Positions 16,287-24,821 of a stretch of DNA of 64,000 bases are shown here, piece by piece (position 1 is the first letter of the stretch; every line of letters begins with the position of its first letter). A program made the translations under genes and the position numbers. The notes below the pieces were generated by a model, which saw only the letters and a list, made by a program, of their open reading frames with translations, did not search any database and was not told where the DNA came from. This stretch comes from CAYLXP01 sp964387425 (GTDB lineage: Bacteria > Verrucomicrobiota > Kiritimatiellia > UBA8416). The stretch spans positions 1 to 64,000 of the forward strand of contig CAYLXP010000003.1 of NCBI GenBank assembly GCA_964387425.1, written 5' to 3'.

Positions 16287-17888
16287 CTACTCCTCCGGCA
16301 CGTCGTACTTGTCCCGCAAGTCATACAACTCTCGCATCATGCGCTTCCGGATCGTCGCGTACTCGGGGTTGTCGTATTCCGATTTCAGTTCCTTCGGATC
16401 TTTCTGCAGATCGAAAAGCTCCCACTGCTCACCGTAGTCCAGCTTCGGATGTCCGTAGTAGCGAATGAGCTTGAATCGCTGACCGCGGACACCTTCGATC
16501 TTCGGCAGGTTGTAGGCGCCACTGTGGTAGTAGTGGTAGTAGATCGAGTCACGCCAGTCGGCTGGCGTTTTGCCATCGAAGATCGGCAACAGGGAGCGTC
16601 CCTGCATGTCGCTCGGGATGTCGAGACCGGCAATGTCGAGGAAGGTCGGTGCATAGTCGACATTCTGGATCATCGCATCGATGCGCTGCCCCGGCTTGAT
16701 GCGCTCCGGCCAGCGAATGATGAACGGCATGCGAACCGACTCTTCGTACATGAGCCGCTTGTCTGACCAGCCGTGCTCACCGAGGTAGAAGCCCTGGTCC
16801 GAGCTGTAGATGACGATCGTGTTGTCTGCGAGGCCACTCTTGTCGAGCCAGTCGAGGAGGCGGCCGACATTCTCGTCCACCGCGGCCACGACGCGCAGGT
16901 AGTCTTTGATGTAGCGCTGGTAGCGGTACTCGTAGAGCGCGTTCCCGGTCAGCTCGCCCGAGGCCACACGTCTGCGGTAGTCCTCGTTCTGCGGGTCGTA
17001 GTGCCTGTGCCACTCCTTTCGCTCCGCTTCCGTCATATTGCCCAGGTGCTTGAAGTCACCCTTGCACTGCAGCTCGGGACCACGCGGCGTCGGCAACTCG
17101 TACCCACCCTGGAGCGGCGTGATCTTCAGGACTTCCGGAGACTTCATCCCATGCATTTTCATCCAACTGTGCTTCACGTAGTCGGTACGGTTCTCATAGT
17201 CGTCGTAGTACGTGTCAGGAATCGGGACATCCTCGTCCCGGTACATGCCGAGATTGCGAAGGGGCGGCATCACGTTGGTGTGCGGAGCCTTGAACTGGCA
17301 CATCATCAGGAAGGGCTTCGTCTTGTCGCGCTTCTTCATCCACTCAATGGACTCGGAGGTAACGATGTCCGTCGAGTATCCCTTTTCGATCACAATGCTG
17401 CCGTCGTGCGCCACGAACGCCGGATTGTAGTAGCGCCCCTGCCCCCCGTTGGCCGTTAGCGTCTTGTGATAGTCAAACTCATCCGACGGGAATGGATGCA
17501 TGTGCCACTTGCCGATCATCGCGGTCTGGTAGCCGGCCTTCTGCAACAAGCGCGTGAAGAGCTGCTGTTTGCTGTCCCAGGGCGAACCGTTGGTCTTCAC
17601 ACCGTGCAGATGACTGAACTTGCCGGTGAGGACGGCGGCGCGACTGGGCTGGCAGATGCTGTTCTCGCAGAAGCTCTGCGTGAAGACGGCGCCCTGTTCC
17701 GCCAGCCGGTCGATGTTCGGTGTTTGAGCAAAGCCGGGATTATAGGCCCCGATGGCGCTCAGCGCGTGGTCATCACTGAAAATGAAGAGGATGTTGGGTT
17801 TGACGGCTGCCTTCGCCCCTGAGGCCGTCACAATCAGCAATCCAAGGACAACGAGATGCTTAACAAGGTACTGTCGGCTGCTCTTCAT
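16287..17888 (-). CDS. Sulfatase (S1 family, Cys-type), exported
   Basis: A 533-residue arylsulfatase-fold enzyme with a signal peptide (LVVLGLLIVTASGAKA). PNILFIFSDDHALSAIG holds the calcium-binding Asp pair. ICQPSRAAVLTG gives the formylglycine site, Cys79 in C-x-P-S-R, which needs an anSME-type maturase encoded elsewhere. GKWHMHPFP, KAPHTNVMP and SSDQGFYLGEHGW complete the active site. It removes sulfate esters from sugars; the subfamily is not certain, though overall form resembles N-acetylglucosamine-6-sulfatase/heparan-type S1 enzymes. It is divergent from the LacI gene, with a perfect LacI-type operator 56 bp upstream, so it is probably under that regulator. GGAAGTGGT precedes the ATG. 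Confidence 0.92.
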   Translation of the reverse strand: MKSSRQYLVKHLVVLGLLIVTASGAKAAVKPNILFIFSDDHALSAIGAYNPGFAQTPNIDRLAEQGAVFTQSFCENSICQPSRAAVLTGKFSHLHGVKTNGSPWDSKQQLFTRLLQKAGYQTAMIGKWHMHPFPSDEFDYHKTLTANGGQGRYYNPAFVAHDGSIVIEKGYSTDIVTSESIEWMKKRDKTKPFLMMCQFKAPHTNVMPPLRNLGMYRDEDVPIPDTYYDDYENRTDYVKHSWMKMHGMKSPEVLKITPLQGGYELPTPRGPELQCKGDFKHLGNMTEAERKEWHRHYDPQNEDYRRRVASGELTGNALYEYRYQRYIKDYLRVVAAVDENVGRLLDWLDKSGLADNTIVIYSSDQGFYLGEHGWSDKRLMYEESVRMPFIIRWPERIKPGQRIDAMIQNVDYAPTFLDIAGLDIPSDMQGRSLLPIFDGKTPADWRDSIYYHYYHSGAYNLPKIEGVRGQRFKLIRYYGHPKLDYGEQWELFDLQKDPKELKSEYDNPEYATIRKRMMRELYDLRDKYDVPEE

Positions 17889-17943
17889 ACACCACTTCCT
17901 TCTCTTGTAAAGTCCACCTGGTCTCGATTCACACCGGCAACAG

Positions 17944-17957
17944 TGTAACCGGTTACA
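17944..17957. promoter_or_regulatory. LacI-type operator, perfect 14-bp palindrome
   Basis: TGTAACCGGTTACA is a perfect palindrome with the central CG pair typical of LacI/GalR operators. It sits in the 176-bp region between the divergent sulfatase (start 17888) and LacI (start 18065) genes. It is probably the operator for the sulfatase promoter. Confidence 0.75.
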
Positions 17958-18048
17958 GCCATGTCTATCAACCCCTATTTTGCGTTTTTTCTCACAAAGA
18001 CCTCAGTGCCAAAACCGCCCACAATTGCTTGCGTTTTCCCGCAAACAC

Positions 18049-18062
18049 TGTATACGGTTTCA
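18049..18062. promoter_or_regulatory. Second LacI-type operator, next to the lacI-family start codon
   Basis: TGTATACGGTTTCA matches the perfect operator at 17944 in 11 of 14 positions. It ends 2 bp before the regulator's ATG, so binding there would block the regulator's own expression. Assignment rests on similarity only. Confidence 0.55.
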
Positions 18063-18064
18063 GC

Positions 18065-19060
18065 ATGGCAGTAACCCTACATGACGTTTGCCGCGAAACC
18101 GGGCTTTCAACCGCCACGGTATCACGGGTGCTGAACAACAGTCCCCTTGTCAAACCCGCCACCCGCGACCGCGTTCGCGAGGTCATGGAGCGACTGGACT
18201 ACCACCCCTCCCCCGCGGCACGCGCGCTCGCCGGCCAGCGCACTTATACCCTCGCCGTTCTCTCTCCATACGTCGGCAGCGGCTTCTTCACCGACGTTCT
18301 TGTGGGGGCTGACCACGTCGCCGTGGAGCAAGGCTACCATATCCTGACAGCATTTGCCCATGGGCTGACGGACGAAAAAGACCTCGTTTCGCGCTTCATC
18401 CGCGATCGCCACGCCGATGCCGTGATTGTGCTGAACCTGGACCTACCGGAGGAGTTCCTCGCCAAGGTCAACTCCCCGAAGACCCCCATCGTCTCGGTGG
18501 ACACCCCGGCCGTTGAACACGGCGTCCCTTCCGTTTCGATGGACAACAAGACCGGTGCCCACCGGCTCATGACCCATGTTCTGGAACATGGATATCGTGA
18601 CATCGTCCTTTTCACCGGCCCCAAGATCAGCTACGACAGCAATCAGCGTCTGGCCGGCTGTTACGAGGCGATGAGGGCTGCAGGCCTTGGAGTCGTGTCG
18701 AGCCACACAATCACCGGTGAGTTCACGATCGAAAGCGGTCGAAAACTCATGACCGAGCTCTTGGATCGCGGAGACAAGCTTCCCGAGGCAATCGTGTGCC
18801 TCAATGACGCCATGGCTATCGGAGCACTGGGCGTGATGCAGGAAAAGGGACTGACGGCGCCAAAGGACATCGCTGTCACCGGTTTTGATGACTGCGAATC
18901 CGCCTCGGTACTGGGTTTGACGACCGTACGCGTCGCCCTCCAGGAGATGGGGCGCGAAGCCGCCCGGCTCGCCCTGGCATCGCTGACACCCGAAGGCCCG
19001 GCGAACAACCACATCGTCGTCCCGACCGAGCTCGTCGTCCGGCAATCCTGCGGCTGCTAG
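18065..19060 (+). CDS. LacI/GalR-family transcriptional regulator
   Basis: Start at 18065 puts the helix-turn-helix at the very N-terminus (MAVTLHDVCRETGLSTATVS, followed by RVLNNSP and the hinge motif YHPSPAARAL); the earlier ATG at 18029 would add residues unlike the family. The 331 residues are the usual length. The rest is a periplasmic-binding-protein-like effector domain (TYTLAVLSPYVGSGFF; AIVCLNDAMAIGALGVMQEKG; AVTGFDDCESAS). It probably represses the divergent sulfatase gene and itself through the operators at 17944 and 18049, released by a sugar from the polysaccharide. The effector cannot be told. Confidence 0.92.
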   Translation: MAVTLHDVCRETGLSTATVSRVLNNSPLVKPATRDRVREVMERLDYHPSPAARALAGQRTYTLAVLSPYVGSGFFTDVLVGADHVAVEQGYHILTAFAHGLTDEKDLVSRFIRDRHADAVIVLNLDLPEEFLAKVNSPKTPIVSVDTPAVEHGVPSVSMDNKTGAHRLMTHVLEHGYRDIVLFTGPKISYDSNQRLAGCYEAMRAAGLGVVSSHTITGEFTIESGRKLMTELLDRGDKLPEAIVCLNDAMAIGALGVMQEKGLTAPKDIAVTGFDDCESASVLGLTTVRVALQEMGREAARLALASLTPEGPANNHIVVPTELVVRQSCGC

Positions 19061-19218
19061 ACAGAAACTTCGGTCGCTCCGCTCCCTCGTTTCGTCATTT
19101 GGCGGCTCCGCCGCCGTCATTGGTCAGTTGCGCCTACGGCGCGTCAACAGGAGAGTATGTTTCTGAGTGGTTACTCCACGTCCCTATTGACCAATGACCA
19201 ATGACTGATGACTGATGA
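19061..19218. repeat. Spacer between convergent regulator genes with small hairpins
   Basis: The spacer holds short palindromes (GGCGGCTCCGCCGCC, GCGCCTACGGCGC) and a run of TGACCAATGACTGATGAC-like short repeats facing CATTGGTCAG, giving an imperfect inverted repeat. It lies between two genes that end towards each other and may act as a weak two-way terminator. No gene is seen. Confidence 0.4.
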
Positions 19219-20376
19219 CTAGTCTCCCCTCTCCCCCCTCCGGGCAAACTCCTTGCGGTAGGCGCGCGGGGATAGGCCCGCATCGCGTCCGAGGGCGAAG
19301 CTGAGATTCGAGCTGTTACTGTATCCGCACTGCCGGGCGATGTACTCGATCTTGTCATCCGTCTCGGCCAGCATCCGCTTGGCGTTGTCCAGACGACAGC
19401 GACGCAGCTCCACCGCCGGGGATCGCCCAAGGTGCTTGAGAAAGGCCTTCTCGATTCCACGCTTCGACATGCCCGTGCTCTGGGCAACATCCTCCAGCGT
19501 GATGGGTTCGCCGAAGTTGTCCTTAATGAACTGAAGCGCACGAACCACAGCGGGATGCGGCACGGCCAGCACGTCCGTGCTGCGACGGCAAACCACATCA
19601 CCGGGCGGGATCACGAGCGGCGGTTCTTCGTTCGTGATGTGCCCTTCCATAAGCTGGTGCAGTCGTTCAGCAGCTGCACGACCAAGATCCTCAAGCCGGG
19701 TATCGATGCTCGAGAGCGGCACCGCCTGGCAATCGCAGAGAAACTCGATGTTATCGACACCGAGGACCGCGACCTCCTCGGGAACGTGGATCCCGTTGCG
19801 AGCACACACCTCGATAAGCGTCGCGGCCAGGTTATCCTGTCCCGTGAAGACCGCAAGCGGACGCGGGAGCTTCTCGATCTGCTCTAGAATGAACGCCTGG
19901 TGCGCATCCCAGTCATGCAGCACTTTCAGCGCCGGCTGACGGATCTCGAAAAGACAGTCGTCGGCGATCCCCTCCTCGTCCCGCAATGCGTCGAAGAAGG
20001 CATCCCGGCGCACCAGGTTCACAGGCACGATAGACCAGGAGAAGTAGGCGAAGTTGCGAAATCCACGGTCGATGAAATGCCGGACGGCAATCCGACTCAC
20101 TTCAACATTGTCGATCAGAACACGCGGTACGGTAGCCGGCATGTCATGAATAGATACGTCCACAAGCGGCATATCCAGCTCGTCAATCAGCTTCGCGAGC
20201 TTAGGATCATAGCAGGAAATGGCGCCATCGCCTCGCCAGCCGTAGGGAACATTGCGATCCGAGAAGAGATAGGGAGAAATGTGCCAGTTCTGCTCAGCTG
20301 CGTAGTTAACGATTCCCTTGAACAGCCGACGGTCGTACCAGTCAAACGCAAGCAGGATGGATGGATGCTCCAACAT
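19219..20376 (-). CDS. XylR-like transcriptional regulator (LacI-type effector domain plus AraC HTH)
   Basis: Start at 20376 (MLEHPSILLAFDWYDRRLF) gives 385 residues, matching XylR of E. coli (about 390). Residues 1-270 form a periplasmic-binding-like sugar-sensing domain (ALRDEEGI, LAVFTGQDNLAATLIEVC, VAVLGVDNIEFLCD). Residues 280-385 hold two AraC-type helix-turn-helix motifs (ITLEDVAQSTGMSKRGIEKAF; IEYIARQCGYSNSSNLSFAL). It is divergent from the sulfatase/GH94 operon starting at 20524 and is the obvious activator of that operon. In E. coli the ligand is xylose; here a sugar from the locus, perhaps xylose given the GH10 gene, is possible but unproven. Confidence 0.88.
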   Translation of the reverse strand: MLEHPSILLAFDWYDRRLFKGIVNYAAEQNWHISPYLFSDRNVPYGWRGDGAISCYDPKLAKLIDELDMPLVDVSIHDMPATVPRVLIDNVEVSRIAVRHFIDRGFRNFAYFSWSIVPVNLVRRDAFFDALRDEEGIADDCLFEIRQPALKVLHDWDAHQAFILEQIEKLPRPLAVFTGQDNLAATLIEVCARNGIHVPEEVAVLGVDNIEFLCDCQAVPLSSIDTRLEDLGRAAAERLHQLMEGHITNEEPPLVIPPGDVVCRRSTDVLAVPHPAVVRALQFIKDNFGEPITLEDVAQSTGMSKRGIEKAFLKHLGRSPAVELRRCRLDNAKRMLAETDDKIEYIARQCGYSNSSNLSFALGRDAGLSPRAYRKEFARRGERGD

Positions 20377-20523
20377 GGGCGGGACCCTATCAATGCGAGT
20401 GCGTTCTGTCAATGGTTTCGTGGCAAATATAACAGATAAACCCCCTTTAGGGAAATCGCCTCGAGTGCTACTATGGGTCGAAATGAGGAGAGAACTCAAC
20501 TTGGGTAACAGGAAGGAAGCAGC
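20377..20523. promoter_or_regulatory. Divergent promoter region, xylR-like gene / sulfatase operon
   Basis: This 147-bp stretch separates the two divergent starts. It holds an AT-rich segment (AAATATAACAGATAAA around 20427) and a -10-like TACTAT at about 20469 pointing right. AGGAAGGAAGC forms the ribosome-binding site of the sulfatase gene. No clean operator palindrome was identified. Confidence 0.4.
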
Positions 20524-22191
20524 ATGATTCACTACTTCAAAACGATACTCCATGCGCTTGCATGCACACTCCTACTAGCGGTGACGGCTATTGCAGCAGA
20601 AGGCCCCAACCCGCCATCCTCATCCAATGGAACGGGGCGGGTAAACGTGCTCTTCATCGCAGTAGATGACTTGAAGCCAACGCTTGGCTGCTACGGCGAC
20701 ACCGTCGCGAAAAGTCCCCAGATAGACCGCCTGGCCGGGCGCGGAATGACATTCCTCAATGCTCACTGCCAGCAGGCGGTCTGTGCCCCGTCACGCATCA
20801 GCCTCCTGACCGGCCTCCTGCCGGACACCACGCGGGTCTGGGATCTCAAGACCAACGTGCGTGACAACCTGCCGGATGTTGTCACCCTCCCCCAGTACTT
20901 CAAGCGCAACGGCTACGAAGTCGTAGGTATGGGCAAGATCTTTGACCCGCGGAGCGTGGGTGGCCGCGAGCAGATGGACGCTAGGTCGTGGACTCGTCCC
21001 TTCATGCACCCCGACTACGAGGCCAGCCCTACATTCGGCTACCTGAACCCCGAGGTCGTAGCACGCGTCACCGAGGCGAAGAAGTCGATTAAGGGAAAGG
21101 GGTGGGATGCTGCCCTCAAAGTTGTCGGGAAGCTCCCCACGGATATCGCTGACGTTCCCGACAACGCCTATTTCGATGGCGCCATGGCCGATGAAGGTGT
21201 GCGGATTATCGGCGAGCTCTCGAAGCGCAAGAAGCCATTCTTCCTCGCCGTCGGGTTCAAGAAGCCTCACCTCCCCTTCAATGCGCCGAAGCGTTACTGG
21301 GACCTGTACGACCGTGAGACGCTTCCGCTGGCCGAGTTCCGCGACATGCCGGCCAATGCACCGGAACATGCCTACCAGCCCGGCTGGGAACTGCGCAACT
21401 ACGACAGGATTCCGAAAGAGGGTCCCCTGCCCGAGGCCCTTCAGCGCGAACTCATTCATGGTTACTACGCCTGCACTTCCTATATCGACGCCCAGGTTGG
21501 CAAGCTGCTTGATGCCGTTGACCGCAGCCCCGACGCGGACAACACCATCATCATCCTCTGGGGCGACCACGGGTGGCACCTCGGCGATCACTCGATCTGG
21601 TGCAAGCACACCAACTTCGAACAGGCAACGCGTGTGCCGCTGATTCTGGTGCCGCCTGTGTCAAGCGGGGATAATCGGACGGCAAGTAGCCCCGGCTTCT
21701 CCGAAGCCGAGGGCGGATCCACAAGACGCACCGATGCGTTCGTCGAAGGTTGCCGAGCAAGCAAACGAGATTCGCTGATCTGCGCTGGGCTTCGGAGAAG
21801 CCCGCGCTACTCAAGAGCTCCGGTTGAGTTCCTCGACATATTCCCCACTCTATGTGAGCTATCCGGCATTCGCACCCCCGGGAATCTGCATGGAACCAGC
21901 CTCCTGCCGCTGCTTGAGAATCCCAACGGGAGCATCAAGAAGGTCGCGCGGAGCCAGTATCCCCGTCACAGCGAGTATGGCGAAGTGATGGGATACGCCT
22001 ATCGCGACACCCGTTACCGGTATATTGAGTGGATCAAGAAGGACTACAAGAAGGGCGAAACGACAGGCCCTGTTGTGGCCCGCGAGCTTTACGACTACAA
22101 GAAGGACCCGCTGGAGACGCGCAACGTGGTGGATGATCCCGCCTACCGCGAGGTCGTTGCTGCCATGCAGGCCAAGATCAAGGAACTCTAG
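20524..22191 (+). CDS. Sulfatase (iduronate-2-sulfatase-like S1, Cys-type) with in-frame repeat insertion
   Basis: A 555-residue exported sulfatase: signal peptide to about residue 25, NVLFIAVDDLKPTLGCYGD with the metal Asp pair, AVCAPSRISLLTG with the formylglycine site Cys87, GFKKPHLPF, and WGDHGWHLGDH. Between residues about 385 and 430, where relatives run straight from RVPLILVPP to PVEFLDIFPTLC, some 43 residues (beginning SSPGFSEAEGGS) are encoded by a 127-bp double-REP element at 21685-21811. The reading frame stays open. The insert lies in what should be a surface loop, so activity may survive. First gene of an operon; the GH94 gene follows after 2 bp. Confidence 0.92.
   Translation: MIHYFKTILHALACTLLLAVTAIAAEGPNPPSSSNGTGRVNVLFIAVDDLKPTLGCYGDTVAKSPQIDRLAGRGMTFLNAHCQQAVCAPSRISLLTGLLPDTTRVWDLKTNVRDNLPDVVTLPQYFKRNGYEVVGMGKIFDPRSVGGREQMDARSWTRPFMHPDYEASPTFGYLNPEVVARVTEAKKSIKGKGWDAALKVVGKLPTDIADVPDNAYFDGAMADEGVRIIGELSKRKKPFFLAVGFKKPHLPFNAPKRYWDLYDRETLPLAEFRDMPANAPEHAYQPGWELRNYDRIPKEGPLPEALQRELIHGYYACTSYIDAQVGKLLDAVDRSPDADNTIIILWGDHGWHLGDHSIWCKHTNFEQATRVPLILVPPVSSGDNRTASSPGFSEAEGGSTRRTDAFVEGCRASKRDSLICAGLRRSPRYSRAPVEFLDIFPTLCELSGIRTPGNLHGTSLLPLLENPNGSIKKVARSQYPRHSEYGEVMGYAYRDTRYRYIEWIKKDYKKGETTGPVVARELYDYKKDPLETRNVVDDPAYREVVAAMQAKIKEL
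21685..21811 (+). repeat. 127-bp double REP (BIME-like) inside a sulfatase gene
   Basis: Both ends carry a GTAG-headed palindrome: AGTAGCCCCGGCTTCTCCG at the left, and the inverse of AGTAGCGCGGGCTTCTCCG at the right. The middle is less conserved. A second copy of exactly the same length lies at 43578-43704, and divergent relatives lie at 33000-33130 and near 39440. In this gene it is read as AGT-AGC, so the TAG in the head is out of frame. Confidence 0.85.
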
Positions 22192-22193
22192 AC

Positions 22194-24683
22194 ATGAACT
22201 ACGGACACTTTGACGACAAGAACCGCGAATACGTCATCACCAACCCGCGCACTCCTGTGAAGTGGACGAACTACGTCGGCACGTTGGCCTTCGGCGGCCT
22301 CGTAGACCAGACTGGCGGCTCGCTCATCTGCAAAGGCGACCCGGCACTCAACCGCATCGTTAAGTACATCCCGCAGTTGCCCGCCTCGGACTTCAAGGGC
22401 GAGACACTCTACTTGCGGACACCGGCCGAAGGTGGCTACAAGGTCTTCTCCCCCTTCTTCGTCCCAACGCTCGACCCCTACGACCTGTACGAGTGCCACG
22501 TGGGGCTTGGCTACCAGCGCATCGTTTCAGAAATGCACGGCATCCGCACGGACGTCACGATCTTCGTTCCCACGGGGGCCGGCGTTGTCCTGCGCGACAT
22601 CAAGGTCACGAACATCAGCGACAAGCCCGTTGAGCTGGACGTCATTCCCGTCGTAGAGTTCACGCACTTCGATGCTCTCAAGCAGTACACCAACGCCGAC
22701 TGGTGCCCACAGACGATGATCGTGGATGCTAAGCGGGAGTCGGGCGGCACGGTCGTGCTTAACCAGTGCGCCTTCATGAAGCGCGAAACCTGCGTGAATT
22801 TCTTCACCTCGAATGCCCCGGTCGATTCCTTCCAGACCGACCGCGAGCAGTTCCTTGGAGAGAACGGCTATGGCACGTGGAAGAACCCGCTCGAGCTACA
22901 GAACGAAAGCCTCTCGTGCTACGAGGCCCGCCGCGGCGACAACATCGCCGCCCTCCTGCACAAGCTTGGCGAGCTGGCTCCAGGTGAGACGCGGCGGATC
23001 ATCACGCAGCTTGGCCAGGATGCCCCCGGCGCGAGCCGCGAAACCGTCGCAATCTACCGCGACGAGAAGAACGTCGACAGCGCTTTCGCCGAGCTGGGGG
23101 CTTTCTGGGACGACTACCTTTCCCGCTTTCATTGCGAGACACCCGATGCCACCTTCAACTCGATGGTCAACGTCCACAACCCTCGCCAGTGCCACACCAC
23201 GTTCAACTGGTCGCGCTACCTCTCCCTTTACCAGCTCGGGCTGGGCGCGCGGGGCCTCGGTTTCCGTGACAGCTCCCAGGACGTAATGGGGGTACTGGCA
23301 GGAATTCCGGACGAGGCGAAGGGGCTGATGCGCAAGCTACTCAGCGTTCAGAAACCGAATGGATCCGCTATGCACCAGTTCTTCCCGCTCACGATGGAGG
23401 CTAACGAGGGAGACTCGCGCGAAGAGGGCGACAAACAGTGGTATGGCGACGATCATCTCTGGATCATCCTGGCGGTCTGCGCCTACGTTAAGGAAACGGG
23501 CGACACGGCATTTCTTGAGGAGGAGATCACCTTCTACGACGGCTCGCTCCAGTTGGAACAGCGAGAGCGTGGCAGCGTGCTTGATCATATGCGCCGTGGG
23601 CTGGAGTTCACGAAAACGCACACCGGAGCCCACGGGCTGCCACTGCTCGGTTTTGCCGACTGGAATGACACGGTCAACCTGCACGGCGATGCCGAGAGCA
23701 CTTTCATTGCCGACCTCTATGGTCGTGCTCTGCTGGAGATGATCGACCTGACAACGCACCTTGGGGAAGAGAGCAAAGCATCGGCCTACGCACTCGATCA
23801 CGCAGAAATGAAGGCCACCGTCAACAAGCAGGCCTGGGATGGCAGCTGGTACGTGCGCTACTTCGAGGAGGACGGCAGCCCGATTGGATCGGACCAGAAC
23901 CCGGAAGGCAAGATCTACACCAACGCGCAGTCGTGGACGGTGCTGGCCGGGTATGCAGAGGCAGAGCGGGCAGCAACCGCGCTCGAGTGGGTCAACACAA
24001 AGCTAAACACCGCCTGCGGCATCAAGCTGAGCTGGCCCGGGTACGATGGATTCGATCCAGCCAAGGGTGGGGTCACCACCTACCCCCCGGGCGCCAAGGA
24101 GAACGGCGGGATCTTCCTGCACTCCAACCCGTGGGTCATGATCGCAGAGACCATGCAGGGCAACGGGAACCGCGCCTTCCAGTACTACCAGCAGATCAAC
24201 CCCGCTGCGCAGAACGACCGTATCGACGCGTTTGAGTGCGAGCCCTACTGCTATCCGCAGAACATCCTGGGCGATGAGCATCCGCAGTTCGGACTCGCAC
24301 GCAACAGCTGGCTCTCGGGCACCTCATCGTGGACCTACCAGGCGGCGACACAGTACATCCTGGGCATCCGCCCACAACACGGAGGCCTGATGATCGACCC
24401 CTGCATTCCGAGCGGCTGGGATGGGTTCACGGTTGACCGCAAGTTCCGCGGTGCCACCTACCGCATTGAGGTTTCCAATCCTGATGGTGTAGAGAAGGGC
24501 GTGGCCAGCATCACGGTGGACGGAAGCCCGGCACCTGCGGGCGATCCCATCCCCCCTGCCCCGGCAGGGACGGAAGTACGCGTGAACGTTGTTATGGGGA
24601 ATGCACCGCGCGAAGAGGAAAGTGGAGAGACAATCAGAGCCTCACACCAGACGCCCGAACACGCTCTGACGAATCTAGGCTGA
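22194..24683 (+). CDS. GH94 glycoside phosphorylase (specificity uncertain)
   Basis: An 829-residue cytoplasmic enzyme without signal peptide. It opens with MNYGHFDDKNREYVITNPRT, the standard start of cellobiose- and chitobiose-type phosphorylases, followed by an N-terminal beta-sandwich and the (alpha/alpha)6 barrel. GFADWNDTVNL places the general-acid Asp at residue 492, the same place as in known members. The phosphate-side region includes TTYPPGAKENGGIFLHSNPW. GH94 enzymes split beta-linked disaccharides with phosphate, giving a sugar-1-phosphate. The early residues differ clearly from the second copy (36857-39047), so a different disaccharide is likely. It starts 2 bp after the sulfatase stop. 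About 30 C-terminal residues have no family counterpart. Confidence 0.88.
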   Translation: MNYGHFDDKNREYVITNPRTPVKWTNYVGTLAFGGLVDQTGGSLICKGDPALNRIVKYIPQLPASDFKGETLYLRTPAEGGYKVFSPFFVPTLDPYDLYECHVGLGYQRIVSEMHGIRTDVTIFVPTGAGVVLRDIKVTNISDKPVELDVIPVVEFTHFDALKQYTNADWCPQTMIVDAKRESGGTVVLNQCAFMKRETCVNFFTSNAPVDSFQTDREQFLGENGYGTWKNPLELQNESLSCYEARRGDNIAALLHKLGELAPGETRRIITQLGQDAPGASRETVAIYRDEKNVDSAFAELGAFWDDYLSRFHCETPDATFNSMVNVHNPRQCHTTFNWSRYLSLYQLGLGARGLGFRDSSQDVMGVLAGIPDEAKGLMRKLLSVQKPNGSAMHQFFPLTMEANEGDSREEGDKQWYGDDHLWIILAVCAYVKETGDTAFLEEEITFYDGSLQLEQRERGSVLDHMRRGLEFTKTHTGAHGLPLLGFADWNDTVNLHGDAESTFIADLYGRALLEMIDLTTHLGEESKASAYALDHAEMKATVNKQAWDGSWYVRYFEEDGSPIGSDQNPEGKIYTNAQSWTVLAGYAEAERAATALEWVNTKLNTACGIKLSWPGYDGFDPAKGGVTTYPPGAKENGGIFLHSNPWVMIAETMQGNGNRAFQYYQQINPAAQNDRIDAFECEPYCYPQNILGDEHPQFGLARNSWLSGTSSWTYQAATQYILGIRPQHGGLMIDPCIPSGWDGFTVDRKFRGATYRIEVSNPDGVEKGVASITVDGSPAPAGDPIPPAPAGTEVRVNVVMGNAPREEESGETIRASHQTPEHALTNLG

Positions 24684-24701
24684 CGCTCGGATGAAAGAAA
24701 A

Positions 24702-24758
24702 GTAGTCCGGGCATCTTGCCCGGACGACGAGAGTAGGCGGGCAAGATGCCCGCCCTAC
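24702..24758. repeat. BIME: two facing GTAG-headed REPs
   Basis: GTAGTCCGGGCATCTTGCCC at the left faces an inverted copy ending in CTAC at 24758 (stem GGCGGGCAAGATGCCCGCC). It lies in the 138-bp spacer between the GH94 and sulfatase genes. Opposed REPs in transcribed spacers can stabilise upstream mRNA, which would fit an operon boundary. Confidence 0.8.
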
Positions 24759-24821
24759 ATAGGGAACTAGAGATAGCTTGAAACGAGAGAAGCCTGAAAG
24801 CAAGACAGAGGTGCTGGCCCA

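Noticed and set aside
16773..17459. 228-codon plus-strand open frame opposite a sulfatase
   Set aside because: It is a shadow frame of a gene with complete sulfatase motifs.
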